64,000 nucleotides of DNA from JAAXPZ01 sp965215705. GTDB lineage: Bacteria; Campylobacterota; Campylobacteria; Campylobacterales; Sulfurovaceae. Numbering within the stretch: position 1 is the stretch's first letter; the number at the start of each line of letters is the position of its first letter. The DNA lies in contig CBDCEE010000003.1 in the NCBI GenBank assembly GCA_965215705.1, forward strand, positions 930,001-994,000, given 5' to 3'. Position numbers and translations under genes: made by a program. Below, in pieces: positions 43,186 through 52,094 of the stretch. A model generated the notes under the pieces. The model searched no databases, had not been told where the DNA came from, and saw nothing but the letters and a program-made list of their open reading frames with translations.

Positions 43186-43797
43186 TTATACAAACGTCGG
43201 TATCAATGCTCTGATACCTTTGATAAACATCTCTACTGCCATCATCAGCAATAGCATACCCATGAGGCGTTCCATAGCGATCAATCCTCTGCGTTTAAGT
43301 ATCTTATATAGCTTGGGTGCTGAGAGTAGGATCAAAGAGGCGACAAACCAGGCCAACAGCATCGCAAGGAAAATATCACTTGTCTTGTCAGGATGTGTTT
43401 TTGCCAGTAGCATCAGTGTCGCGATGGAGGCAGGACCAGAAACCATAGGGATGGCAATAGGCACAACCAGTGGATCCTCATCACTGCTGGTTGTAAAAAG
43501 ATTTTGACCGTTAGGGTTGGGGAAGATCATCTTAAGTCCAATGACAAAAAAGATAATCCCTCCAGCGATCGTGATCGCCTGAGGCTCCAACCCGAAAATA
43601 CTCAAAAAACCTTCTCCAAAAAAGAGAAAGATCACCAATATCAGCAGCCCTATAAGCATCTCACGGATAATGATCTTTCTATGCCTGCTCTGGTCTACAT
43701 TTTTAAGGATACTCAGCAGTAGCGGTACATTCCCGAAAGGATCGAGAATAAATAGCAACAGTATCGCTGTAGATAGTATAGAAAAACTGCCCTCCAT
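43186..43797 (-). CDS. MarC-family membrane protein
   Basis: 203 residues with six predicted membrane helices. Family landmarks are LLFILDPFGNVPLLLSIL, GGIIFFVIGLKMIF and VVPIAIPMVSGPASIATLML. Function is unknown; the former link to multiple antibiotic resistance is not accepted. It overlaps nothing but is two bases downstream of the small membrane-protein gene. Confidence 0.93.
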   Translation of the reverse strand: MEGSFSILSTAILLLFILDPFGNVPLLLSILKNVDQSRHRKIIIREMLIGLLILVIFLFFGEGFLSIFGLEPQAITIAGGIIFFVIGLKMIFPNPNGQNLFTTSSDEDPLVVPIAIPMVSGPASIATLMLLAKTHPDKTSDIFLAMLLAWFVASLILLSAPKLYKILKRRGLIAMERLMGMLLLMMAVEMFIKGIRALIPTFV

Positions 43798-43799
43798 GG

Positions 43800-43967
43800 T
43801 TATACCTCCTTCTCTTTGCTCTGTTTCTCTTTTCCCTCTTTCTCTATAAGATCGAGTCTCTCACCATTGTCATTGAACTTTCTCTGAAAATTCCCACGTA
43901 TAATCAAAAAGGTCATAAAGGAAAATACCACAATCGCGATCATATAAAAGATATCTCCGATACTCAT
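43800..43967 (-). CDS. Small single-pass membrane protein of unknown function (55 aa)
   Basis: A short gene beginning MSIGDIFYMIAIVVFSFMTF with one membrane helix and ending in a highly charged tail LIEKEGKEKQSKEKEV. GGAGGCAAA is a strong ribosome site. The start overlaps the trmL stop (ATGA) and the stop lies two bases before marC, so it is tightly coupled to both. No family is recognised. Confidence 0.75.
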   Translation of the reverse strand: MSIGDIFYMIAIVVFSFMTFLIIRGNFQRKFNDNGERLDLIEKEGKEKQSKEKEV

Positions 43968-44455
43968 TTTGCCTCCTTATTGGGGATTGTGATTTTCTCA
44001 AATCCCTCATAGTTCTGTCTGAGTGCCTCATAAGCAACAATACCTACACTCAGCCCCAGATTGAGGCTCCTACCACCCTCCCCCATCGGGATCGTAATAC
44101 ACTGCTCAGGGTGTGCCAACAGCACTTTCTCATCAATCCCTTTGGTTTCGGACCCAAAGAGTATATAGTCATCCTTCTCGAAGTCCGCCTCCCAGTAGAG
44201 TCTATCTGTTTTAGTCGTTGCCATATAGCTGTTTCTCCCGACCGGATGGGCTTTCAAAAAGTCAGCAAAACTCTCCCAAAGTACCAGATCTACCAGATGC
44301 CAGTAGTCCAGCCCTGCCCGTTTGACTGCTTTGTCGTCAATATCAAAGCCTAATGGTTTGATCAGATGCAGGGTAGCTCCCAGATTGACGCAAAGCCTGC
44401 CTATCGTACCTGTATTAGGTGGGATCTGTGGCTCTACGAGGACGATATTCAACAT
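43964..44455 (-). CDS. trmL: tRNA (cytidine/uridine-2'-O-)-methyltransferase TrmL
   Basis: 163 residues of the SPOUT knot fold. TrmL methylates the ribose at wobble position 34 of certain tRNAs-Leu. Landmarks are LVEPQIPPNTGTIGRLC, LHLIKPLGF, LFGSETKGI and the knot ITIPMGEGGRSLNLGLSVGIVAYEALRQ. First gene of a group with the small membrane protein, marC and the ArsC-like gene. Confidence 0.93.
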   Translation of the reverse strand: MLNIVLVEPQIPPNTGTIGRLCVNLGATLHLIKPLGFDIDDKAVKRAGLDYWHLVDLVLWESFADFLKAHPVGRNSYMATTKTDRLYWEADFEKDDYILFGSETKGIDEKVLLAHPEQCITIPMGEGGRSLNLGLSVGIVAYEALRQNYEGFEKITIPNKEAK

Positions 44456-44498
44456 ACTACATCATTCCTCATATTTGCAAAACACTGGGTTTTATGCT

Positions 44499-44584
44499 GT
44501 CATTCCGTGCCTGACACGGAATCCACAATCTATATAGCCCACATGTCAGCGATACTGTGGATCCTGAAACAAGTTCAGGATGAC
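44499..44584. repeat. Dispersed palindromic repeat element (GTCAT...ATGAC)
   Basis: Three nested inverted repeats: ATTCCGTG/CACGGAAT, CCACA/TGTGG, and ATCCTGAA/TTCAGGAT, bounded by GTCAT and ATGAC. Related units occur at 60327-60500. It is in the gap between purU and trmL. Such elements are common in many proteobacterial genomes; no function is known here. Confidence 0.75.
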
Positions 44585-44628
44585 GACCAAAGATATTTTC
44601 CAGAGCATTCAATTTTCAATTCCTCATT

Positions 44629-45465
44629 CTAAAATATAATCGTTTTATTACCGTGTACGAAGACACGGTCATGAAGCACCAGATTGAGTGCGCGGGAGAG
44701 TACGATCTTCTCACCATCTTTACCTGCTCGCTGCATATCCTGCCAGCTAAAACGGTGATTGACAGGGATCACATCCTGGGCAATGATCGGCCCTTCATCC
44801 AGATCGTTGGTGACAAAGTGTGCCGTAGCACCGATAATCTTGACCCCTCTCTCATACGCTTGTTTATAGGGATTTGCCCCGATAAATGCAGGGAGGAAGG
44901 AGTGATGAATGTTGATGATCTTCTTGGCATAGCGTCCTACAAATGTAGGGGTCAGGATACGCATATATTTGGCCAAAACAATATAATCGAAATCCATCTG
45001 ATCGATCAGCTGCATCACATGCTCTTCATGCTCTTCCCTGCTGTACCCATCTGCCGGCACATGAAAGAAAGGAATATTGAATTTACGTACCAGCTCTTCA
45101 AGTGTATTGTGGTTTCCAATCACCGCTTCGATATCAGCTTCGAGCTCACCATCTGCATGACGTATCAGGATATCTCCCAGTGCATGAGACTCTTTGGTGA
45201 CCATTAGGATGATCTTTTTACGCTTGGGGAGGATCACATGCAGGTCAGCATTGGCAGGAAGCACCTCTCGCAGTTCATGTTCCAACTCCTGAGGCTTAAA
45301 CTTTCCTGTGACCACCGTACGCATAAAAAACTTCTCTGCCGCTTTGTCCACAAATTCACGGTTGTTATCAATATTCAAATCATTATCAAAAAATACCTTG
45401 GAGATCCGATAGACCAATCCCTTGGCATCATGACAATCGATCAGGACTTTTGCTTTGGTTTCCAT
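44629..45465 (-). CDS. purU: Formyltetrahydrofolate deformylase
   Basis: PurU hydrolyses 10-formyl-THF to formate and THF, balancing one-carbon pools. 278 residues: an N-terminal ACT domain (about 1-80, KVLIDCHDAKGLVYRISKVFF), then a formyltransferase-type catalytic domain with FNIPFFHVPADG, INIHHSFLPAFIGANPYKQA and the His/Asp active-site region GATAHFVTNDLDEGPII. It is nine bases downstream of leuB on the same strand. Confidence 0.95.
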   Translation of the reverse strand: METKAKVLIDCHDAKGLVYRISKVFFDNDLNIDNNREFVDKAAEKFFMRTVVTGKFKPQELEHELREVLPANADLHVILPKRKKIILMVTKESHALGDILIRHADGELEADIEAVIGNHNTLEELVRKFNIPFFHVPADGYSREEHEEHVMQLIDQMDFDYIVLAKYMRILTPTFVGRYAKKIINIHHSFLPAFIGANPYKQAYERGVKIIGATAHFVTNDLDEGPIIAQDVIPVNHRFSWQDMQRAGKDGEKIVLSRALNLVLHDRVFVHGNKTIIF

Positions 45466-45474
45466 CCTGCTACT

Positions 45475-46548
45475 CTACTCTCTGGAGGCGTAGTTAGCAA
45501 TGATAGCGCCCATCTCTTCAGTGGCACAGATCTCTTTGGCATCATAGGCTCCGATATCACCGGTACGATAGCCCTCAGAGAGTGCCAGCTTGATCGCTTC
45601 ATCAATCCTGTCTGCCGCTGACTGTTCATCCAGTGCATAGCGCAACATCATCGCCGCACTGGCGATCGTAGCAATCGGATTGGCGATTCCCTGTCCTGCA
45701 ATATCCGGTGCAGAACCGTGGATCGGCTCAAATAGCCCTACACCTTCACCTGTGCTGGCACTGGGAAGCAATCCGATCGAACCACTGAGCATACTGGCAG
45801 CATCAGAGAGGATATCACCAAAGATATTGCCTGTAAGGATCACATCAAACTGCTTGGGCTCACGGATCAACTGCATAGCGGCATTATCCACATACATATG
45901 GCTCAGTGCTACTTCCGGATAGTCTTTTGCCACCTCTTCTACAATATCCCTCCAGAACTGGCTGACTTCGAGGACATTGGCTTTGTCCACTGAACAGACT
46001 CTTTTATCCCGTTTCATCGCGATCTCAAACGCTACCTTAGCGATACGAATAACCTCTTCTCTGGTATAGACCATCGTATTCAATGCTCTGTCTGCATGCT
46101 GCTCTCTGGGTTGTCCGAAATAGATACCTCCGGTAAGCTCTCTCACTACCATGATATCTACCCCTTTAAGTATCTCTGGCTTGAGTGTCGAGGCATTGAG
46201 CAGTTCATCATAGACCGTTGCTGGGCGTAGATTGGCAAAGGTACCCATCTCTTTACGCAGTGCCAGCAGTCCACTCTCTGGACGAAGGTGTCTCTCTACA
46301 GCATCCCATTTGGGACCACCGATCGCACCAAAAAGCACTGCATCACACTGCTTAACGCCCTGGATCGTCTCCTCTGGCAGAGGTACACCTGTCTCGTCGA
46401 TAGCGATACCACCCATGAGCATCTCTTTATAATCAAAATTGATATCTTCGACCACAGCCACAGCATCGAGTACCTTGATCGCTTCATCCACGATCTCCGG
46501 TCCGATGCCATCCCCTTTGATCACACCGATTGTATAGTTTTTACTCAT
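45475..46548 (-). CDS. leuB: 3-isopropylmalate dehydrogenase
   Basis: LeuB oxidises and decarboxylates 3-isopropylmalate with NAD in leucine synthesis. 357 residues: IGVIKGDGIGPEIV, the substrate-binding LLALRKEMGTFANLRPA, VVRELTGGIYFGQPR, SHMYVDNAAMQLIREPKQFDVILTGNIFGDILSD and FEPIHGSAPDIAGQGIANP. It overlaps leuD by four bases. Confidence 0.97.
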   Translation of the reverse strand: MSKNYTIGVIKGDGIGPEIVDEAIKVLDAVAVVEDINFDYKEMLMGGIAIDETGVPLPEETIQGVKQCDAVLFGAIGGPKWDAVERHLRPESGLLALRKEMGTFANLRPATVYDELLNASTLKPEILKGVDIMVVRELTGGIYFGQPREQHADRALNTMVYTREEVIRIAKVAFEIAMKRDKRVCSVDKANVLEVSQFWRDIVEEVAKDYPEVALSHMYVDNAAMQLIREPKQFDVILTGNIFGDILSDAASMLSGSIGLLPSASTGEGVGLFEPIHGSAPDIAGQGIANPIATIASAAMMLRYALDEQSAADRIDEAIKLALSEGYRTGDIGAYDAKEICATEEMGAIIANYASRE

Positions 46549-47039
46549 GACTGTGCCTCCGCTATCTCTTTTTGTGCAAAGGCGATCAACCCACCCGCAT
46601 CAACCAGCTCCTGCATAAAAGCAGGAATCGGGGTAAACTTATAGCGTTTTCCCTGTGTCTCATTGATCACTTCCCCACTCTTCATATCGATACGAACCGT
46701 ATCTCCTTCAGCGATCTCAGATGCCTCAGGCAGTGCGAAGATCGGCAAGCCCATGTTGAAAGCATTGCGATAAAAGATCCGTGCAAATGTTGGAGCGATG
46801 ATGGCTGCCACGCCCGCCGCTTTGAGTGCGATAGGGGCATGCTCACGAGAGCTTCCACAGCCAAAATTTTCACCTGCTACGATGATATCACCGACAGACA
46901 TCTTGCTCACAAATGCAGGGTCTGCATCTTCCATCACATACTTTGCCAGTTCACTCGGCTCACTGGTATTGAGATAGCGTGCTGCGATGATCAGATCTGT
47001 ATCGACATTGTCACCAAATTTCCAAACTTTTCCTTGCAA
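46545..47039 (-). CDS. leuD: 3-isopropylmalate dehydratase small subunit
   Basis: LeuD with LeuC isomerises 2- to 3-isopropylmalate. 164 residues: VDTDLIIAARYLNTSEPSELAKYV, the signature GENFGCGSSREHAPIAL, and FARIFYRNAFNMGLPIF. This is the short aconitase-like swivel domain. leuC is not adjacent. It is divergent from rpoD. Confidence 0.96.
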   Translation of the reverse strand: MQGKVWKFGDNVDTDLIIAARYLNTSEPSELAKYVMEDADPAFVSKMSVGDIIVAGENFGCGSSREHAPIALKAAGVAAIIAPTFARIFYRNAFNMGLPIFALPEASEIAEGDTVRIDMKSGEVINETQGKRYKFTPIPAFMQELVDAGGLIAFAQKEIAEAQS

Positions 47040-47151
47040 AGTTCATCCTTTATTACACCACTTGGTGTGTTTAAATATGTATGCGATTATATCCAAAAAA
47101 ATATAAAGAGCCTATCCATACAGGTATTTACAAAATTTAAACTTTTTTGGG

Positions 47152-47157
47152 TATAAT
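47152..47157 (+). promoter_or_regulatory. Candidate -10 box for rpoD
   Basis: TATAAT preceded by TTTTTTGGG, 108 bases before the rpoD ATG. An A/T-rich run stands in place of a clear -35, as is usual for housekeeping promoters of Campylobacterota. Confidence 0.55.
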
Positions 47158-47259
47158 CCTTCCATCTATTTACCACACCAATGAATAGCACAACATCAAA
47201 AATACGATGATTCGTTGATGTGGTAATAATTCTGCACCAATCTACAGGAGTCCACACAT

Positions 47260-49107
47260 ATGGCAGCAAAAGACACTATGAAAAAAGTCGAAGCGTTATT
47301 TAACAGTAAAAAAAAGGGCAACCTCCTTACCTTTGAGAACATTGCCAAAGAGTTTGACAAGCAGATCACTGCTGCCCAAGCAAAAAAAATAACAAAAATT
47401 GCTAAAGATAAAAATATCAAGATCGTCTCTGCCTCAGAGTTTGCAAAATCACAGACAGAGAAAGCACTCAAGCAAAGAGAAACCGCACGTAAAAAACAGG
47501 CAGAAAACAACGAAGAAGAGACCTTCGATATGACCAAAGAGAAGGAACTTCTCGAGTGGAGTCGCTCTGATTCTCCTGTACGTATGTACCTCAGAGAGAT
47601 GGGAAAGATCCCTCTCTTGACCAAAGAAGAAGAGGTAGAACTCAGTCAGCAGATCGAAGAAGGAGAAGATATCATCATCGATGCGATCTGTTCCGTCCCT
47701 TACCTCATCGACTATATCCTCAACTACAAGCAACCCCTTCTCAACAGAGAAAGACGGGTCAAAGAGCTCTTCAAAAGCTTTGAAGACAGCAATGATGACG
47801 ATGGGGATGAGACAGAGGAGTCTGAAGAGAGCAGCGACACGACCAAAGGAGACAACAAGCGGGTCAACCAGGTCGTAGAGAGCTTCAAGCACCTTGAAAA
47901 AACCAAGAAGGACTGGATCAAAGCACGTAACGAGATGCAAAAGCTGATCGATAGTGATCCTAAAAATGAAGAGAAGCTCTTTCATGAGAGATTTAAAGTA
48001 GCTTTCAAAAAAGACCAGCTTAAAGAGGCGCTTCTCAACCTTGGACCTACTTCTAAGCTGATCAATGAACTGGTCAAAGCGATGGAGACTGCACTCAAGA
48101 GTGATGACGGATTTGAAGTTGAACTCAAGCGACTAGAATATAAGCTACAGCTCTTTAACGATACGCTCCGTGCCAACCACCAGAAGATACTCGACAATAT
48201 CATCAAGATGGACAAAGACGATATCATCAATGCTGTCCCCGAGACCACGATGGTCAGTACCTATGTTGAGATCAAAAAGCTCTTTGAAACACAGGAAGCC
48301 AGTAAGGACAGCTTTAATCTTGATCCTAAAAAGCTAGAAGAGATCCTCAACCAGATCCATATCGGAAAAGCACGCAGTGAAAAAGCCAAGACCAGAATGG
48401 GGAAATCCAACCTCAGACTCGTTGTCTCTATCGCTAAGCGTTACACCAACCGAGGGCTGCCATTCCTCGACCTCATCCAAGAGGGTAACATCGGTCTGAT
48501 GAAAGCCGTGGATAAGTTTGAGTATGAGAAGGGCTATAAGTTCTCTACCTATGCCACCTGGTGGATCCGACAAGCAATCAGCCGTGCGATCGCAGATCAG
48601 GCACGTACGATCCGAATACCTATCCATATGATCGAGACGATCAACCGTATCAACAAGATCATCCGTAAGCACCTGCAAGAGACCGGGAAAGAGCCAGATC
48701 TGGATACGATCGCTGAAGAGGTAGGCCTCACAGTAGACAAGGTCAAAAACGTGATTAAGATCACCAAAGAGCCTGTCTCACTGGAGACCCCTGTAGGAGA
48801 TGAAGATGATGGACGATTCGGTGACTTCATCGAAGACCGCAATACCCTCAGCCCTACTGATGCGGTGATGAATGATGACCTCAACAAGCAGATCGATGAT
48901 GTACTTGATCAGCTCAATGACAGAGAAGAGGCTGTGGTACGGATGCGATTTGGTCTACTCAATGATGCCAGTGACCGTACCCTCGAAGAGATCGGTAAAG
49001 AGCTCAATGTCACCAGAGAACGTGTCAGACAGATCGAATCTTCCGCCATCAAAAAGCTCAAACACCCTAAAGTCGGTCGAAAGTTGAAAAACTATATTAA
49101 AGAGTAG
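47260..49107 (+). CDS. rpoD: RNA polymerase sigma factor RpoD (sigma-70)
   Basis: The main sigma factor. 615 residues. Region 1.1 (about 1-70) and region 1.2 (SPVRMYLREMGKIPLLTKEEE) are followed by an acidic nonconserved insert with EDSNDDDGDETEESEESSD. Region 2 contains SIAKRYTNRGLPFLDLIQEGN and KFSTYATWWIRQAISRAIADQ, region 3 IPIHMIETINRINK, and the region 4 helix-turn-helix LEEIGKELNVTRERVRQIES. The 5' leader is about 100 bases. A strong hairpin follows the stop. Confidence 0.98.
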   Translation: MAAKDTMKKVEALFNSKKKGNLLTFENIAKEFDKQITAAQAKKITKIAKDKNIKIVSASEFAKSQTEKALKQRETARKKQAENNEEETFDMTKEKELLEWSRSDSPVRMYLREMGKIPLLTKEEEVELSQQIEEGEDIIIDAICSVPYLIDYILNYKQPLLNRERRVKELFKSFEDSNDDDGDETEESEESSDTTKGDNKRVNQVVESFKHLEKTKKDWIKARNEMQKLIDSDPKNEEKLFHERFKVAFKKDQLKEALLNLGPTSKLINELVKAMETALKSDDGFEVELKRLEYKLQLFNDTLRANHQKILDNIIKMDKDDIINAVPETTMVSTYVEIKKLFETQEASKDSFNLDPKKLEEILNQIHIGKARSEKAKTRMGKSNLRLVVSIAKRYTNRGLPFLDLIQEGNIGLMKAVDKFEYEKGYKFSTYATWWIRQAISRAIADQARTIRIPIHMIETINRINKIIRKHLQETGKEPDLDTIAEEVGLTVDKVKNVIKITKEPVSLETPVGDEDDGRFGDFIEDRNTLSPTDAVMNDDLNKQIDDVLDQLNDREEAVVRMRFGLLNDASDRTLEEIGKELNVTRERVRQIESSAIKKLKHPKVGRKLKNYIKE

Positions 49108-49130
49108 CGCAAAGCAATGCTTTGCGCTAC
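49104..49130 (+). terminator. Hairpin at the rpoD stop codon
   Basis: A perfect 12-bp stem, arm GTAGCGCAAAGC, with an AAT loop. It includes the rpoD TAG. No long T run follows (TGGTAATT), so termination may be weak; the hairpin could also protect the mRNA 3' end. A second small hairpin, GCAGGC-TCC-GCCTGC, lies at about 49139-49154. Confidence 0.55.
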
Positions 49131-49223
49131 TGGTAATTTGCAGGCTCCGCCTGCGTATATTGGTTATTGGGTAGATCTCACTCTCACCGAAAGACTCTGC
49201 AAAAGTATAGGAGCATCTAACGT

Positions 49224-49975
49224 ATGAACACCCCCAAATTCTTCACCCTTATCATCGGTACCGAAATACTCAACCGCAGACGCAACGACAAACACTTTGA
49301 CTTTGTCACGCAGGCACTCCTCAAAAAAGGTCAGAAACTCACAGGCAGCTTCATTATTGAAGATGACCCTTCTCTCATTATCCAAACTGTCCAGTTTATT
49401 CAGGCACAGCCCGATGCCGTCCTCTTCTCCTTTGGAGGGATCGGTTCTACGCCTGATGACCATACACGCCAGTGTGCCGCCACTGCTCTAGATGATGGGA
49501 TACTCTATCCCCATCATGAAGCACAAAAGATCATCGCTGATAGAGTCGATACAGACAAGTATCCTCATGCCCTCAATATGGGTATGCTCCCAAAAAGTGC
49601 CAAGCTTTTAGAGAACCCTATCAACAAAATGCCTGCTTTTCAGCTGGAGGAGCGTTACTTTTTATGCCGGGATTTCCGGAGATGAGTCATCCGATGGTCG
49701 AGAGTATCCTCTCTGAGCATTTCAAAGAAAACAGCCCTCTCTACCGCTATACCCTCACCGCACTCTGTAGAGAGAGCGAGCTGATCAGTATCATGGAACA
49801 GATGCCTTCAACGGTAGAGTTCTCCTCTCTTCCCAAACTGATGACAGAGGGATGGCAAACCTCGATCTCAGTAGCATCTCAGGATCAGGCAGAGGCAAAA
49901 GCTGCTTTTGCACTCTATACTGATGCTTTAGCACAGAAGGATATCTACTTTAGCCTCAATGACAGTGATGCATGA
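49224..49975 (+). pseudogene. CinA/MoaB-like molybdopterin-binding-domain protein, broken by one apparent -1 frameshift
   Basis: The first frame (FFTLIIGTEILNRRRNDKHFDFVTQALLKKG, SFGGIGSTPDDHTRQCAA, EERYFLCRDFRR) stops near 49685. The -1 frame continues MPGFPEMSHPMVESILSEHF to 49975. One extra T in the T5 run near 49660 gives RYFFMPGFPEMSHPM, the expected PGVP-like region of CinA proteins. The restored length is about 250 residues, matching the N-terminal half of CinA without the C-terminal amidase. The domain resembles MogA/MoaB; family function is uncertain. Confidence 0.82.
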
Positions 49976-50645
49976 TCCTACGCTTCCTCTCTACAGGATT
50001 ATTAGAAAACCTCGACTGAAGCATCTCTATCTTCGGATTAAAGCACAGGAGGTCATTGTCACCGCCAACAAGGGTGTCTCCCAAGCCTATATCGATCAGT
50101 TTGTGCGCGCCAAGTCACCATGGATCAAGACACAGTTAAAAAAGCATACCCAGCATACACTGACAGATCCTGGTGCAAAGGTATATCTTCTGGGAACAGA
50201 CTATACCGTGATGATCAAAAGAGATGTACTAGAGGAAGGGGAATCTATGCAGATAGAAGGGAATAACGCCATTTTTTATCTCTCCTCAAAACCTGATCAT
50301 GCTAGGCTTCAAAACTTAAGAGATCTCTATTATAAAAAAATATGCGTTGAGACGATCACACCATGGGTAACGCAGTATGCCCGATCTATGGGTCTCTCAC
50401 CTGGGAAGATCACCTATAGACATAACAAGAGCCGCTGGGGAAGCTGCTCCAGCCAGAACCACCTCTCCCTCAACACACGATTGATGATGTTACCCGAATC
50501 CATGATCACTTATGTCGTGATCCATGAACTTGCACATATCACACACAAAAATCACTCCAAAGACTTTTGGCACTTGGTAGAGCGCTATTGCCCCGATTAC
50601 AAAGTACTGAGACGTGGTATCAGAGCATTTGAGTCTCGTCTATAG
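49959..50645 (+). CDS. YgjP-like zinc metallopeptidase (DUF45)
   Basis: 228 residues (or three fewer from the second ATG). The N-terminal YgjP region has RKPRLKHLYLRIKAQEVIVTA and HNKSRWGSCSSQNHLSLNTRLMMLPESMITYVVIHELAHITHKNHSKDFW, with zinc motif HELAH and a downstream His. The substrate is unknown for the family. It overlaps the CinA-like gene by about 17 bases and the convergent gene by 49 bases at the 3' end. Confidence 0.88.
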   Translation: MTVMHDPTLPLYRIIRKPRLKHLYLRIKAQEVIVTANKGVSQAYIDQFVRAKSPWIKTQLKKHTQHTLTDPGAKVYLLGTDYTVMIKRDVLEEGESMQIEGNNAIFYLSSKPDHARLQNLRDLYYKKICVETITPWVTQYARSMGLSPGKITYRHNKSRWGSCSSQNHLSLNTRLMMLPESMITYVVIHELAHITHKNHSKDFWHLVERYCPDYKVLRRGIRAFESRL

Positions 50646-51100
50646 ACGATACTGTCATTCTCCACTTCATAGGTGATCTTCAGTGCTGCCTCCGAGATCA
50701 GACCAGTCACTTCCAATACCAGCTTCATGTTGTCTGTACTGTAAGACTCTTTCAGGATAGACTGTAGCTCGTCTCTCCCCAAAGAGATATACCCCAACAG
50801 TCGTTCTACATGGGTGTTTTTACTATACATAGTATCTAGCTTTATTATGATCTTATCAAGCTTTAGGAGTGCACCCTGCATCTCTTTAGTTAAAAATGTA
50901 CTTTTCGTATCTGTACCGAGGTACAGGTAGTCTTTGGTAATCGTCTGCATGAGAAACATTGATTCTGCCGTGATGTGCAGCATTGCTCTCTTGCTGACTT
51001 GCACCCCTTGTAGTGTGCTAGGTGTAGGTGCCGCCAAAGCATGCATGCTAGAGAATATCACTGCGAACAGTACGGAGCGTACCAGATGTATTTTTTTCAT
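50597..51100 (-). CDS. Exported protein resembling a PilJ/NarX-type sensor N-domain
   Basis: 167 residues with signal peptide KKIHLVRSVLFAVIFSSMHALA. The mature part is helical, with VSKRAMLHITAESMFLMQTITKDYLYLG and LDKIIIKLDTMY repeats like the four-helix PilJ/NarX-type sensor region, but it has no membrane-anchored signalling domain. It could be a stand-alone periplasmic helical-bundle protein; function unknown. Its 3' end overlaps the YgjP gene on the opposite strand. Confidence 0.55.
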   Translation of the reverse strand: MKKIHLVRSVLFAVIFSSMHALAAPTPSTLQGVQVSKRAMLHITAESMFLMQTITKDYLYLGTDTKSTFLTKEMQGALLKLDKIIIKLDTMYSKNTHVERLLGYISLGRDELQSILKESYSTDNMKLVLEVTGLISEAALKITYEVENDSIVYRRDSNALIPRLSTL

Positions 51101-51341
51101 TCTATAGAGCCTTTATTTGCTAGACTGTATGTAAGCCTAGTCAATATCAGGCGACCCAGCCATCTTTTTCTGTGTGCTCACAAAAGGAAGATCTGTGGTT
51201 TTCCGTCCCTCTTTTTCAAGCAGGTTTGGCTTTTTCTTATCGGAAGTATAGCTTAAAAATGTCAAAAACCATCTCATTTTGTCAAAATAGTTTCAAGGTT
51301 ATGACACACATTTCTACTGCTCAACTTAACCCACTTTGTGC

Positions 51342-51347
51342 TATGAT
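51342..51347 (+). promoter_or_regulatory. Candidate -10 box for ppa
   Basis: TATGAT preceded by TTTGTGC, 27 bases before the ppa ATG. No clear -35 hexamer. Two direct repeats of TGTCAAAA lie about 60 bases further upstream (about 51260-51290). Confidence 0.4.
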
Positions 51348-51374
51348 TTCGCAATTACATAATGAGGAAAAAAC

Positions 51375-51893
51375 ATGGACATTTCAAAAATAGGACACGG
51401 AGACAATCCCGATGCTGTCAAAGCGATCATCGAAGTACCGCTTGATTCCAATATTAAATATGAGTTTGACAAAGAAGCCGAGGGTATCGCTGTAGACAGA
51501 GTACTCTACTCAGCAGTACATTACCCAGCCAATTATGGCTTTGTGGCAAATACCCTCTCAGACGATGGAGATCCGGCAGACATCCTAGTACTCTGTGATT
51601 ATCCTCTACAGGCAGGTTGCTACATCAAGTGTCGCCTCGTAGGTGTACTCATGACGGAGGATGAGAGTGGGGGAGATGAAAAGCTACTTGCTGTGCCTAC
51701 CGAAAAGATCGATCCACGCTATAAAGACATCAAAGACCTGGGTGATGTACCGGAGCATACACTCAACCGTATCAAGAACTTCTTCGAGACCTACAAGATG
51801 CTAGAGCCAAACAAATGGGTCAAAGTCTCAGGCTTCAAAGATAAGGCGGCAGCTGCTGAGATCCTCAACAAAGCGATCAAAAATTACAAATAA
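51375..51893 (+). CDS. ppa: Inorganic pyrophosphatase (family I)
   Basis: Ppa hydrolyses pyrophosphate to two phosphates and drives biosynthesis forward. 172 residues: IIEVPLDSNIKYEFDKEAEGI, HYPANYGFVANTLSDDGDPADILVL with the Mg-binding Asp cluster, and KDIKDLGDVPEHTLNRIKNFFETYK. AATGAGGAAAAAAC precedes the ATG. Confidence 0.97.
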   Translation: MDISKIGHGDNPDAVKAIIEVPLDSNIKYEFDKEAEGIAVDRVLYSAVHYPANYGFVANTLSDDGDPADILVLCDYPLQAGCYIKCRLVGVLMTEDESGGDEKLLAVPTEKIDPRYKDIKDLGDVPEHTLNRIKNFFETYKMLEPNKWVKVSGFKDKAAAAEILNKAIKNYK

Positions 51894-51899
51894 CCCCAG

Positions 51900-52060
51900 T
51901 GGTGCGTTTTACGCACCCTACGATTAAATACAATACAATTACCCATTACGCAGCTAAATGCTTCAAATAATGAGGAACAGCATCCATAAAATCACGAATA
52001 ACCAATACAGCAATACACCAATAACCACTATACAAAATGACTCTCCTTTAATAATCTTTC
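51900..52060. repeat. Intergenic repeat cluster before the XpaC-TelA operon
   Basis: Contains a small hairpin GGTGCGTTTTACGCACC (51911 region; shares the GTAGGGTGCG core of the 27.4-kb element), a run ATTACCCATTACGCAGC, and an A/C-rich stretch of the ACCAATACA type (ACCAATACAGCAATACACCA). No gene is seen. It may act as a barrier or terminator after ppa. Confidence 0.6.
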
Positions 52061-52094
52061 GCTAAAATTAACCTAATTAAACAATTTGGATACT

